Shown: positions 50,827-59,209, counted from the stretch's first letter. The stretch is DNA of 64,000 bases from Geomonas limicola (GCF_014193675.1 NZ_BLXZ01000010.1:1-64000), one strand, 5' to 3'. The notes: generated by a model from the letters alone, not told the origin. Program-made: numbers and translations.

Positions 50827-52544
50827 TTTCCCGCGCTTCATTTTCAATCCGGTCCCGTTCCGCCGTCGCCCTCATCCTGGTGGCTGTCGTCTGTGTCGCC
50901 TACGGAAACACGCTGGTCAACGGGTTCGTCTACGACGACGAGTTCCAGGTGCTTAAGAACCCGTGGATCAGGGACATCCGCCATCTTCCCGCCATTTTCT
51001 CGAGCGAGGTCTGGGGGTTCAAGGGGACCTCAATCTCCAACTATTACCGGCCGCTCCTGCACGTGGTCTATATGGCCGGCTATCACCTGTTTGGCCTGAA
51101 AGCATGGGGATTCCATGCCATAAACCTTCTGCTCCATGTAGTGGCCACCATTCTCGTCTATCTGCTTGCCGAGGCCTTGCTGTCCAAGGAGCATTCCCGG
51201 CCGTTTTGGGGGCTAGCGCTCTCGTCTGCGCTCGTCTTCGCAGTGCACCCCATTCACACCGAAGTGGTGGCACCGGTCATGAGTGTGACCGACCTGCTCT
51301 TGACCGTCTTCTACATCTCCGCGATCTACTTGCATCTGCGTTTTGTGCAGCGGGACTGGTATTTCAACCTGCTGCCGGCGGTATTGTTCGGCCTGGCGCT
51401 CCTTTCCAAGGAAATCGGGATAACCTTGCCGCTTGTTTTGCTGGCCTCCGATTACTTCCTTGTCAAGGAACGCGCTCCGCTTCTCAAACTGGCGGTGCGC
51501 TATGCACCCTATCTGGTTGTTTCACTCCTCTACCTGGCAGTCCGGGGAAGTGTGCTGGGGGCTTTCGCACCCATCAACCGACACCCCGACCTCTCCGGGT
51601 TCCAGTTGATCCTCAACGTGTTCCCGCTTGCCGTAGAATACGGTTTCAAACTGCTGGTGCCGGTGGAACTGAACGCCATGTACGAGTTCCACCCGGTGCT
51701 GTCCTTCGCCGAACCCCGCGCCTTTCTCTCCGTACTTGCGGTCCTGGCCGTAGCGGCGCTGTGCCTGACCGTAGCCCAGAGATCCAAAACGGCCGCATTC
51801 GGGCTGGTGCTGACCGTGGTTCCGCTGCTCCCGGCCTTTTACATCCGTGCCATTCCTTACCCGTTTGCGGAGCGCTACCTCTACCTGCCGTCGGTGGGTG
51901 CCGTCCTTTTCCTAGCTGGTCTCGTGGCCGGGTATGTCCGGAATCCGAAGCATCTCCGTGGACTCGCGGGCGTCCTTGGCGTCGTGCTTTGCTGGTACCT
52001 TGCGGCAACGGTTCAGCGTAACGTCGTCTGGAAGGACAACTACACCCTGTGGTCTGACACCGTGACGAAATCTCCCGGTAATGCCGTGGTGCACAACAAC
52101 CTGGGGGAAGCTCTGAAGTTGATGGGGAGGTTGCCGGAAGCGATCGTAGAGCTAAAGAAAGCGACGCAATTGGATCCGCACACCGAGTACTTCCGGCACC
52201 TGGGGAATGCCTACTACGAAGCCGGAGACCGGCGCGAAGCGATCAGGCAGTACGAAAAAGCCGTGAGCCTCGAGCCGCGCAACCCGATGGCTCGCAACGA
52301 TCTTGGTTCCCTATATGGGGAGATGGGGGACTTCGGCCAGTCGATAGTGCACCTGGAAGCTGCGGTAGGTCTCGATCCTCTTCAGCCTGACAGCCACTTC
52401 AACCTCGGGATGGCTTACCGTGACACCGGCAGGTTAGACCGGGCTGTAGAACAGTTCGAGGCCGCAGTGCGGCTCAACCCGAACGAGCCTGCCTTTCGGT
52501 CCGCCCTGTCCGAAGCGTACCGCTTGAAGGAAAGGAGTAAATAA
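50823..52544 (+). CDS. TMTC-like membrane glycosyltransferase with C-terminal TPRs (paralogue H)
   Basis: 573 residues, starting with an ATGA overlap. It is the paralogue closest to eukaryotic TMTC proteins: GFVYDDEFQVLKN (acidic pair 38-39), NYYRPLLHVVYMAGYHLFG, AWGFHAINLLLHVVATILVY and HPIHTEVVAPVMSVTDLLLT correspond block by block to the TMTC YDD, YRPL, GFHxVNxLLH and HPxHTEAV segments as I remember them. About four TPRs cover residues 415-560 (NNLGEALKLMGRLPEAIVEL). Lies between a GtrB-like donor synthase and a PIG-V-like transferase. Strong candidate for a polyprenyl-phosphate-sugar-dependent protein O-glycosyltransferase; substrate unknown. Confidence 0.88.
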   Translation: MISRASFSIRSRSAVALILVAVVCVAYGNTLVNGFVYDDEFQVLKNPWIRDIRHLPAIFSSEVWGFKGTSISNYYRPLLHVVYMAGYHLFGLKAWGFHAINLLLHVVATILVYLLAEALLSKEHSRPFWGLALSSALVFAVHPIHTEVVAPVMSVTDLLLTVFYISAIYLHLRFVQRDWYFNLLPAVLFGLALLSKEIGITLPLVLLASDYFLVKERAPLLKLAVRYAPYLVVSLLYLAVRGSVLGAFAPINRHPDLSGFQLILNVFPLAVEYGFKLLVPVELNAMYEFHPVLSFAEPRAFLSVLAVLAVAALCLTVAQRSKTAAFGLVLTVVPLLPAFYIRAIPYPFAERYLYLPSVGAVLFLAGLVAGYVRNPKHLRGLAGVLGVVLCWYLAATVQRNVVWKDNYTLWSDTVTKSPGNAVVHNNLGEALKLMGRLPEAIVELKKATQLDPHTEYFRHLGNAYYEAGDRREAIRQYEKAVSLEPRNPMARNDLGSLYGEMGDFGQSIVHLEAAVGLDPLQPDSHFNLGMAYRDTGRLDRAVEQFEAAVRLNPNEPAFRSALSEAYRLKERSK

Positions 52545-53687
52545 TTGACCGGAAGGGCAATCAACCCACGCATCAAGAGCCTTGTCGTCATAACCCTTCT
52601 GGTCAAGGTCGCGATACTTGTCCTGATCGGTGCGAGCTGGTATCTCGTACCCTTTTCCTTCGCGGGTCACGACGCAAATTTCGTCTATCCGATCGGGGAA
52701 CCTGCCTGGCTCGCCTCGGCCTTTAAAACCTGGGACGCCAATCACTACCTCTATGTTGCCGACAACTGGTACTCGCCGTTTCACATAGGCAACGCCTTTT
52801 ACCCGTTGTTCCCCTTGCTGATCCGGATGGCGGGCTACCTCACCTTCGGCCATACCTTGGTGGGGGCTTTTGTCCTTTCGACGCTGTTTGCCGTGCTCTC
52901 TGTGGTCTACCTGTTCCTACTGATAGCAAAGACGTACGACGAGGAGGTGGCCTACCGGTCGTCCCTGATCCTGCTCGCCTTCCCGACCAGCTTTTATATC
53001 GGTCTCGTCTACACGGAATCGGTGTTCCTGTTGCTGGCGATCATGCTCCTTTACTACCTCAGAGAAAACAGGATGATGCCGGCCATCGCCTGCTCGTTCC
53101 TGCTGCCGTTGACCCGCCCCACGGGAATACTGGTTATCGTGCCGGTGCTCGTTGCACTCCTTTTGGAACTGCGCACCAAAAGGAGCTTCGACCCGAAGAA
53201 AACTCTCCTGCCGCTGGCTTTTGTTGCGGGGTATGGCAGCTATCTGCTGGTGATGAAACTCGCCACCGGTGACCCGTTTGCCGGCTTCGACGCCCAGAAG
53301 GTGTTCCAGGCAAGCAATTCGCTCCTCAACCTTCTGCACCCGGTGGATTGGTTTCTCAACAATTTCATTTACACCGATTTTACCCTGAACGGCTTTACCA
53401 CGAGCATCATGAACCGGGTGTTCTTTGTGGTCTACGCCGTTATCGCGGTACTGTCATACAGAAAACTCGACACTACCCTGTTTGCCTACCTGCTGATTAC
53501 CGGTATGATCCCGGCCCTGACCGGCAGCCTGACTTCGTACATGCGCTATCTGGTCATTGTGTTCCCCATGTTCGTCTTACTGGCGATGAAACTGAAGGGG
53601 AGATCGGTGCTGTTCTATCTGGTACCGTGCTCCATTCTTCAGGTTGTGCTTGTTTTGCTGCACGCCTCGAATCGATGGGTGGCGTAG
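52545..53687 (+). CDS. PIG-V-like multi-spanning mannosyltransferase family protein
   Basis: 380 residues, TTG start directly after the preceding stop codon with AAGGAG upstream. About nine hydrophobic segments. FKTWDANHYLYVADNWY and AFYPLFPLLIRMAGYL, plus YTESVFLLLAIMLLYYLREN and SFLLPLTRPTGILVIVPVL, match the bacterial relatives of GPI mannosyltransferase 2 (PIG-V), in which the WDxxHY aspartate is catalytic. No TPRs. In the same operon as GtrB-like and TMTC-like genes; may add a second sugar or act on a lipid-linked glycan. Assignment to the family is good, reaction uncertain. Confidence 0.8.
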   Translation: MTGRAINPRIKSLVVITLLVKVAILVLIGASWYLVPFSFAGHDANFVYPIGEPAWLASAFKTWDANHYLYVADNWYSPFHIGNAFYPLFPLLIRMAGYLTFGHTLVGAFVLSTLFAVLSVVYLFLLIAKTYDEEVAYRSSLILLAFPTSFYIGLVYTESVFLLLAIMLLYYLRENRMMPAIACSFLLPLTRPTGILVIVPVLVALLLELRTKRSFDPKKTLLPLAFVAGYGSYLLVMKLATGDPFAGFDAQKVFQASNSLLNLLHPVDWFLNNFIYTDFTLNGFTTSIMNRVFFVVYAVIAVLSYRKLDTTLFAYLLITGMIPALTGSLTSYMRYLVIVFPMFVLLAMKLKGRSVLFYLVPCSILQVVLVLLHASNRWVA

Positions 53688-53733
53688 CACTCGGGACGGT
53701 GGCCTGACTCTATTTTGTGGGAGAAGCAGACTC

Positions 53734-54153
53734 GTGACGATTGGTGATACCATTAGAGACATTATTGCAGACAAGTCCGACTATTTCGCCAAGTTCATAA
53801 AGTTTGGAATAGTTGGTTTCTCAGGAGTAGCAGTTGATTTCAGTATTACTTATCTCTTAAAAGAGAAGGCAAACTGTCAAAAGTATTTGGCTAATACAGT
53901 GGGTTTTGTCGTTGCTGCCAGCTATAACTATCTGCTGAACAGGATATGGACTTTCAATAGCCACAATCAGTACGTACTGACAGAGTACATGTCTTTTATG
54001 GTTGTGTCTATGGTTGGGCTTTCCATTAATACCGTCACCTTATGGTTGTTAGTCCGTAAGGACAAAAACTTCTACCTTGCCAAGCTGTTCGCGATTGCTG
54101 TAACAATGGCATGGAACTTTACCGCCAACCTTCTGTTTACGTTTCGAGGCTGA
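53734..54153 (+). CDS. GtrA-family small membrane protein
   Basis: 139 residues from a GTG at 53734 (GGGAGA upstream); an upstream in-frame start has a non-membrane, Cys-rich extension and is rejected. Four transmembrane segments with FIKFGIVGFSGVAVDFSITY, NTVGFVVAASYNYLLNRIWT and MAWNFTANLLFTFRG, which are GtrA hallmarks (KFxxVG, NYxxNRxWTF). GtrA proteins are proposed to flip polyprenyl-phosphate sugars or assist it. The gene is clearly poorer in GC than its neighbours and uses TTA and ATA codons, unlike the rest of the operon, suggesting recent acquisition. Confidence 0.87.
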   Translation: MTIGDTIRDIIADKSDYFAKFIKFGIVGFSGVAVDFSITYLLKEKANCQKYLANTVGFVVAASYNYLLNRIWTFNSHNQYVLTEYMSFMVVSMVGLSINTVTLWLLVRKDKNFYLAKLFAIAVTMAWNFTANLLFTFRG

Positions 54154-54218
54154 CTTTTTTTGTTTGCTTTTATGGTGCGCCAATACCAAATATCTAATTG
54201 TCATGGATGGGGCAGAGT

Positions 54219-56084
54219 ATGATCATGAGCAGGATACCTTCACGCGTAGTCGCACAAGTTACCTTCATAGTCTGCATCGTTGTCGCTGCCTATTTCAATA
54301 CGTTCAAGGCTCCCTTTCTTTTTGATGACACCGTCAACATCGTTACAAACCCGGTAGTTAAAAGCCTTGGGAATTTTACAAGCTTATCCCGGCTGATCGA
54401 TGCATCAACCTACGCTACGAACATGAAGTATGCCACGGTCGTTAGGCCGGTGACCTTCTTCACGTTCGCCTTGAACTACGCTGTGGGTAGCCTCGACGTC
54501 GTGGGATACCATCTCACGAACTTGGGGATTCATCTGGTCAGTTCCCTTCTGGTCTTCGTCCTGATGCGGTCCCTAATGGCTACGCCTGTCTTTGCCGGGC
54601 AGGGGAGCGCCGACGAGAGTCTGCTCAAGGCATGGGCTCCTTTTTTCACTGCCGCTCTTTTTGCCTGTCATCCCTTGCAGACCATGGCGGTTACCTATCT
54701 GACTCAGCGCTTTGCCTCGCTTGCTGCGCTTTTCTATCTGGGGGCTGTTTGCTTCCATGTCTATTGGCACCTTAAAGAACGGCCACTGCATCTGCGCATG
54801 GGAGCTTTGGCCTTTTCTTTACTAGCCATGCTTAATAAAGAGCTTTCGGCAACTCTGCCGGTGGTACTCTTGGTCGTTGAGATGGCTTTCTTCGGTTCTA
54901 CCTGGCGTGATGCTCTTCGTCGTGTCTGGCCGTTCTTCTTGACGGTTGCAGTCATCCCGCTTTTGATGTTCTACGTAAGCCACCATATCGGTACGGGGTC
55001 TGTCAACGCTGTTGTTGCACGGGGGCAAAACGTCTATAACCCGCTTGAGTATTTCTTTACTCAAACGACGGTTATCGTAATGTACCTGAAGCTTCTAGTC
55101 TGGCCGACGAACCTGAATTTCGACTACGACTATCCACTGTTCCGCTCTCTACTCGAGCCCAAGGTCATGCTGTCCACCCTGTTCCTGCTGGTCTATTTGG
55201 CGGGTTCGCTGGTTATCCTCCTTAGTGGGCGCAAACGTTTGAACGGCTCCCGGTTGTTGATCGGGTTCGGTCTGCTGTGGTTTTTGATCACGCTGTCCGT
55301 CGAATCGAGCTTCGTTCCTCTGGCAGACCTTGTGGACGAGTATCGATGCTATCTCCCCTCTGTCGGATTCTCCATGGCTGTCGTTGTTGCGCTCCTGAGC
55401 ATGGTCGAGCACAGGTCGTTGTTAATTCAGCGCGCGACAACTGCCGTCCTTGGGATAGTCACCGTGCTCTTGGCGATTGGAACCTATACCCGCAACGAGG
55501 TATATCGAGATGATGTCACCCTCTGGGCTGACACTGTCAGCAAGAGCCCGCTCAAGCCACGTCCACGTACCAATCTCAGTGTCGCCTATGGCAAGGCTGG
55601 TAAGGAGGAAGAGTCCATTATCGAATACCAGGCTGCCGCCATGCTCAATCCTGAATTTCGCAAGGCACATGGTCGGGTAGGGGTGAAACAGGAAGAGTTC
55701 GAACAGATGATGCAAAACGTGGCTGCCAGGTTTGTACAACAGCACCTCAAAAATGGCCTCGATGCACTCAACGCGGGGGACTTTTCCAAGGCGGAAACTG
55801 AATTCCGCGCAGCGTTAAAACTTGACCCGACCTGCGCCGATGCACATAGTGACCTCGGCCTGATCTTGCTGAAGCATAACGACTTGGAAGGGGCCATTCG
55901 TGAAAACCGGGAGGCCATCCGTCTCGCTCCGAAAAGGTCAGATCTTTTGCGAAATCTTGGCATCACGCTGGCTCAGGCTGGCCAGTCCGCTGAGGCCGTC
56001 AAGGTATTCAAAGAGGCTTTAGCGATAGACCCAGCTGATCCTGTTTCCACCAGCATGATGAACCAGCTTTCAAAGGTGCGCTGA
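54219..56084 (+). CDS. TMTC-like membrane glycosyltransferase with C-terminal TPRs (paralogue I)
   Basis: 621 residues from the ATG at 54219 (GGGG upstream; ATG at 54225 equally possible). APFLFDDTVNIVTN (acidic pair 36-37), RPVTFFTFALNYAVG, GYHLTNLGIHLVSSLLVFV and HPLQTMAVTYLTQRFASLA place it with paralogue B. TPRs after residue 430 are interrupted by an insertion around 495-515 (GVKQEEFEQMMQNVAARF), then resume (GLDALNAGDFSKAETEF). Follows GtrA by 65 bp and ends the second glycosyltransferase operon. The similarity to B, 44 kb away on the other strand, is higher than to its neighbour H. Confidence 0.85.
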   Translation: MIMSRIPSRVVAQVTFIVCIVVAAYFNTFKAPFLFDDTVNIVTNPVVKSLGNFTSLSRLIDASTYATNMKYATVVRPVTFFTFALNYAVGSLDVVGYHLTNLGIHLVSSLLVFVLMRSLMATPVFAGQGSADESLLKAWAPFFTAALFACHPLQTMAVTYLTQRFASLAALFYLGAVCFHVYWHLKERPLHLRMGALAFSLLAMLNKELSATLPVVLLVVEMAFFGSTWRDALRRVWPFFLTVAVIPLLMFYVSHHIGTGSVNAVVARGQNVYNPLEYFFTQTTVIVMYLKLLVWPTNLNFDYDYPLFRSLLEPKVMLSTLFLLVYLAGSLVILLSGRKRLNGSRLLIGFGLLWFLITLSVESSFVPLADLVDEYRCYLPSVGFSMAVVVALLSMVEHRSLLIQRATTAVLGIVTVLLAIGTYTRNEVYRDDVTLWADTVSKSPLKPRPRTNLSVAYGKAGKEEESIIEYQAAAMLNPEFRKAHGRVGVKQEEFEQMMQNVAARFVQQHLKNGLDALNAGDFSKAETEFRAALKLDPTCADAHSDLGLILLKHNDLEGAIRENREAIRLAPKRSDLLRNLGITLAQAGQSAEAVKVFKEALAIDPADPVSTSMMNQLSKVR

Positions 56085-56209
56085 CACAGCGAACCTTTAC
56101 CTGCGGAGCGATTTACCCGGTTTGCCCTTGCCTGGTTGTTTCGGCTGTCGTGGTCGGTGCAGAGCCCATTCTTTGGCATCGTCCGGTAGGTTGTTAAGGA
56201 GAGTTGGAC

Positions 56210-56617
56210 ATGTGGGTACTTTTGATGGTTGCTTGGCTAACTGCCGCAGTCGTTGAGCCTGCTCAGGCAGTCACGTCCGGGGATGCCGTTTTCCAGGCGG
56301 TAGCCGCGAGTACACGTCTGGTGACGAGCGATATTGCGGAAGGTAAGCTTTGGTCTGAGGCCACTGCCAAGCTTGCGGCAGCCTGTGCCCTGGCAAGCAA
56401 GGACGCTACCGGGGCCAATTTTCAGAGGCTCAATGAAGCAGAAAAGGAAGTTGATAAAGTCGTTGAGTCGGCGGTTAGGGGAAATACCCAGTTGTTGCTG
56501 GAAATAGAGTCATCGATGCAGATGCTGGAAAAAGACCCTGTGCAAGACTGCACCTACACCTATATCAGATCCTCGATTGGAGCCGCAAAATATAAAAAAG
56601 GGCAGATTGCTCCGTGA
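56210..56617 (+). CDS. Small exported helical protein of unknown function
   Basis: 135 residues with a signal peptide ending AQA at about residue 20, followed by a mostly helical chain rich in Ala, Glu and Lys (ATAKLAAACALASKDATG, NEAEKEVDKVVESA). Two cysteines, one in the middle and one near the C-terminus, might form a disulfide. AAGGAGAG precedes the ATG. I do not recognise a family. It lies between paralogue I and a SEC-C/TPR gene in the same direction; no function is offered. Confidence 0.65.
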   Translation: MWVLLMVAWLTAAVVEPAQAVTSGDAVFQAVAASTRLVTSDIAEGKLWSEATAKLAAACALASKDATGANFQRLNEAEKEVDKVVESAVRGNTQLLLEIESSMQMLEKDPVQDCTYTYIRSSIGAAKYKKGQIAP

Positions 56618-56681
56618 CTTTTCGAAAGCTTGGCAGCGGATGTTGTACTTCATCATGTAGTTACTTGTGAGGGGGAGAAAA

Positions 56682-57572
56682 ATGGAAAAAATAAATCGCA
56701 ACGATAAGTGTCCCTGTGGAAGCGGTAAAAAATACAAGTCATGCTGCTTGCCGCAACTCGAGGCCCAGAGGTTTGCCGCGCTCTCCCATCTCCGGGAAAC
56801 CTGTGGCATCCCCCACGGTGAGCCGGTCTCGACGGCAAAGGCTATCTTTATTGCCGTCGAATGCCAGAAGTCGGGCCAGTTGCAGCGTGCCGAAACGGTT
56901 TACGAGAACGTGCTCAAGCTTGAGCCCGAAAACCAGGATGTCCTTTTTGCCATGGCGCTCATCGCCCAGTCGAAGGACGACAAAGACGCGGCGGTGAATT
57001 TCCTGGTGAGATGTCTGAATGCTGATCCCGGCAACTACAACTACTGCATACGGATCGGATCCATCTACAACTCTTTGGGTATGCCGGAAAAGGCGCAGGA
57101 ATGCTTCCAAAGCATCAAGGCTCTCATTGCCAACACTCCGCAGGATCAGTTCAACCTGGGGAACCTCTTCAACAACCTGGGAGAGCTTGACGAAGCCATA
57201 GTCTGCTATGAACAGGCATTGCGGGCGAAACCTGATTTTGGAGAGGCGCATTTCAACCTGGGGACGGTGCACCTGAAAAAGAACGAGTTAGCAAAGGCGG
57301 TGGAGTGCCTTCAGACGGCACTTAAGGTGAATCCCAGCTACTCGAAAGCCCATAACAACCTGGGGTATACCCTGAGTAAAATGGGTGACCTTGATGGTGC
57401 TATCGACCATTATAAGAAAGCCCTCTCTATCAGCCCCGATTTTGCCCAGGCGCATTACAATCTGGGGAATGCTCTGAAAGAGCAGGGCCTGACCGACGAA
57501 GCTATGGCCTGCTTCGAAAAAACACGTGAGTTACAGCCGACAATGCCCGAACTGGCAGAAATCTTCAAATAA
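56682..57572 (+). CDS. SEC-C motif protein with TPR repeats
   Basis: 296 residues from the ATG at 56682 (GGGGGAGA upstream). Residues 5-22 hold the zinc-binding SEC-C motif (NDKCPCGSGKKYKSCC), best known from the SecA C-terminus, where it binds SecB and ribosomes. The rest is about six TPRs (FNLGNLFNNLGELDEAIVCY, FNLGTVHLKKNELAKAVECL, NNLGYTLSKMGDLDGAIDHY). No signal peptide, so cytoplasmic. Possibly recognises nascent or SecB-bound export substrates; this is inference from the motif alone. Followed by a hairpin-rich gap. Confidence 0.85.
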   Translation: MEKINRNDKCPCGSGKKYKSCCLPQLEAQRFAALSHLRETCGIPHGEPVSTAKAIFIAVECQKSGQLQRAETVYENVLKLEPENQDVLFAMALIAQSKDDKDAAVNFLVRCLNADPGNYNYCIRIGSIYNSLGMPEKAQECFQSIKALIANTPQDQFNLGNLFNNLGELDEAIVCYEQALRAKPDFGEAHFNLGTVHLKKNELAKAVECLQTALKVNPSYSKAHNNLGYTLSKMGDLDGAIDHYKKALSISPDFAQAHYNLGNALKEQGLTDEAMACFEKTRELQPTMPELAEIFK

Positions 57573-57698
57573 GCGGCAAAGGTCGCCGCAACAGGTTACC
57601 GCAAGCAGTTAGCTGCTGCGTAAGTTCTTGTGCGTTAAATTGAAGTCGTTAATGGTTCCTTTTTAGCTGCAGGGATGCAGCGTGCAGGTCTGTAGTCC

Positions 57699-57735
57699 CT
57701 TCGTCCCGCCCGATCTGAGTCCGGGCGGGACGAGG
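57699..57735 (+). terminator. Strong GC hairpin, possible terminator of the SEC-C/TPR gene
   Basis: CGTCCCGCCCG pairs perfectly with CGGGCGGGACG across a 9-nt loop, extended by outer pairs. Only a short T stretch follows (CCCTTTCC), so termination would be weak or Rho-assisted. It is about 130 bp after the stop codon. Confidence 0.5.
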
Positions 57736-57761
57736 CCCTTTCCAGTTGTCCAAGTTATCCT

Positions 57762-57800
57762 GGATCCGCTTGGCTCTTATCGGAAAAACCAAGCGGATCC
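57762..57800. repeat. Perfect 12-bp inverted repeat with 15-nt loop
   Basis: GGATCCGCTTGG at 57762-57773 is mirrored by CCAAGCGGATCC at 57789-57800. It could be an operator, an RNA hairpin or the end of a lost element; nothing around it decides. Confidence 0.7.
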
Positions 57801-58095
57801 CTGTCGGATATCCACCTTCGCACTTTTCCTCCTTAGGGCCGTAACGTTTTGATTATATGTAAAATGTCTGGTCCCGGATCTCTCTCGGGCTCGCGTACCC
57901 TCTTCTTGGCAATCACCTGCTCCCTTTTTGCGGATCTTCTCTAGGACCACGTTCAGGAAAGTGTTGTAGAGTATACGTTGCAGATAATTAAAATACTTGC
58001 AAGTTAAGTGTGAGAGGATTATAAATCTGCAATGTTTTGTGCTTTTTATGTTATGCGAGCCGGTCGGACTCGGTGTTGAGTAAGGGGTGTACAAG

Positions 58096-58485
58096 ATGAC
58101 AACGCCTTTTTTAAGGGGATGCTGCGGGCTTATTCTTTTGGCGGTGGCGCTCTTTTTATTTCTTCCAGAGGAAGGTACTAATGCTGTGTGGGAAGCCTAC
58201 AGAAGGTTCAGGCATGACCCCGCACAGGTTGCCTTTGATACTGCACGCAAGAATCTTCTGCACCCGGAAAGCGCACGGCTTTTGAGTTTTGAAAAGATCG
58301 TGAAGGATGAAAGCTATAGCAAGTGTGATACGTATTTGTTAAGGTATGCCATCAGAAATTCCTATGGCGAGTACGGTATCGAAGAGAAATTCGTCAAAAG
58401 GGATGGCAGGACCGATGTACAGTACTATGCGGAAAGGCAGTTGCTGAAAAATAGGTATGTGAAGGTTAAAAACCCGGTTCAGTGA
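58096..58485 (+). CDS. Small membrane-anchored hypothetical protein
   Basis: 129 residues from the ATG at 58096 (AAGGGG eight bases upstream). One hydrophobic N-terminal segment (GLILLAVALFLFLPEEG), then about 100 soluble residues with HPESARLLSFEKIVKDESYS and NSYGEYGIEEKFV. Such short domains occur in hypothetical proteins with a DUF-type fold, but I cannot name it. Codon use is more AT-rich than the cytochrome genes, as is the preceding intergenic sequence. No operon partner: the next gene begins 172 bp later. Confidence 0.6.
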   Translation: MTTPFLRGCCGLILLAVALFLFLPEEGTNAVWEAYRRFRHDPAQVAFDTARKNLLHPESARLLSFEKIVKDESYSKCDTYLLRYAIRNSYGEYGIEEKFVKRDGRTDVQYYAERQLLKNRYVKVKNPVQ

Positions 58486-58657
58486 CGGTCCCCTGAAAAG
58501 GTCCCCGTTCACGGATCTTGGGTGCGCCGGCATGATTCAGGAATGGAAACTGCCACCTTTCATAAACCCCGCGATTCTGCAGCAGAACTTCCAAAACGTA
58601 AACTGCGGGTGATCCGCCAGCCGGAAATCTTCTAGAAACCCCATAAGGTGAACGACC

Positions 58658-59209
58658 ATGACAACTGATGACCAAGCTCAAGAGACCTTCCCGATCCCGA
58701 CAGTGCCCGATGAGTTCTTCGATGAATTTACCGTTTTACTGAAGCAACTGGAGACGGTAAATGAACGGGCCACGTTGAAGCTGCGGAAGATCTACAGTTT
58801 TCTCGACAAGTTCTCTGACTTTGTCTCGACCTTTACGGTATGTGGTAAAGGTTGTTCCCATTGCTGCAAGATAGGCGTAGGGATAACCGATCTGGAAGCA
58901 AAAATGATCGAGGAGACCACCGGCAGGGTAAGAAAACAGCCCAAAACTGGTGCCGCGCACGCCGACCCCACACCGTGCCCCTTTCTGGACGCTTCGGGAG
59001 CCTGTACCATCTATTCCTGCCGTCCCTTCAACTGCCGGACCTTGTACACGCTGGATGACCCGGAGTTCTGCAGAACAGGCGAACCCCATTTCATCTATGG
59101 CAGCAGCGACGGCCAATACTCGGTTTATTTCTATGCCAAGCTGAATGAAGTTCTGGTGCGGCTCAACGGGCGCAAGCCGGTATACGATATTAGAGATCTG
59201 TTCGGTTGA
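58658..59209 (+). CDS. YkgJ/UPF0153-type Cys-cluster protein (putative zinc or iron chelating)
   Basis: 183 residues, no signal peptide. Cysteine pattern CGKGCSHCCKIG at about 65-76, then PCPFLDASGACTIYSCRPFNCR at about 107-128 and a further cysteine (PEFC), the conserved eight-cysteine set of the YkgJ/FliB-related family that is predicted to hold zinc or an Fe-S cluster. Members often accompany flagellar methylation or are of unknown function. AAGGTG precedes the ATG. Shares a bidirectional terminator with the convergent FKBP gene. Confidence 0.83.
   Translation: MTTDDQAQETFPIPTVPDEFFDEFTVLLKQLETVNERATLKLRKIYSFLDKFSDFVSTFTVCGKGCSHCCKIGVGITDLEAKMIEETTGRVRKQPKTGAAHADPTPCPFLDASGACTIYSCRPFNCRTLYTLDDPEFCRTGEPHFIYGSSDGQYSVYFYAKLNEVLVRLNGRKPVYDIRDLFG

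Larger units (their letters stand above)
57573..58095. other. AT-rich intergenic region with two strong palindromes
   Basis: 523 bp with no supported gene. It contains the GC-rich hairpin at 57699-57735 and the 12-bp inverted repeat at 57762-57800, listed separately, and an AT-rich stretch before the next gene. A 105-codon minus-strand frame across this region begins with TTG and overlaps both palindromes; it is not accepted. Confidence 0.5.

Noticed and set aside
57777..58094. 105-codon minus-strand frame
   Set aside because: TTG start without Shine-Dalgarno, Lys/Arg/Thr-rich translation with no pattern, and overlap with the palindrome; treated as intergenic.
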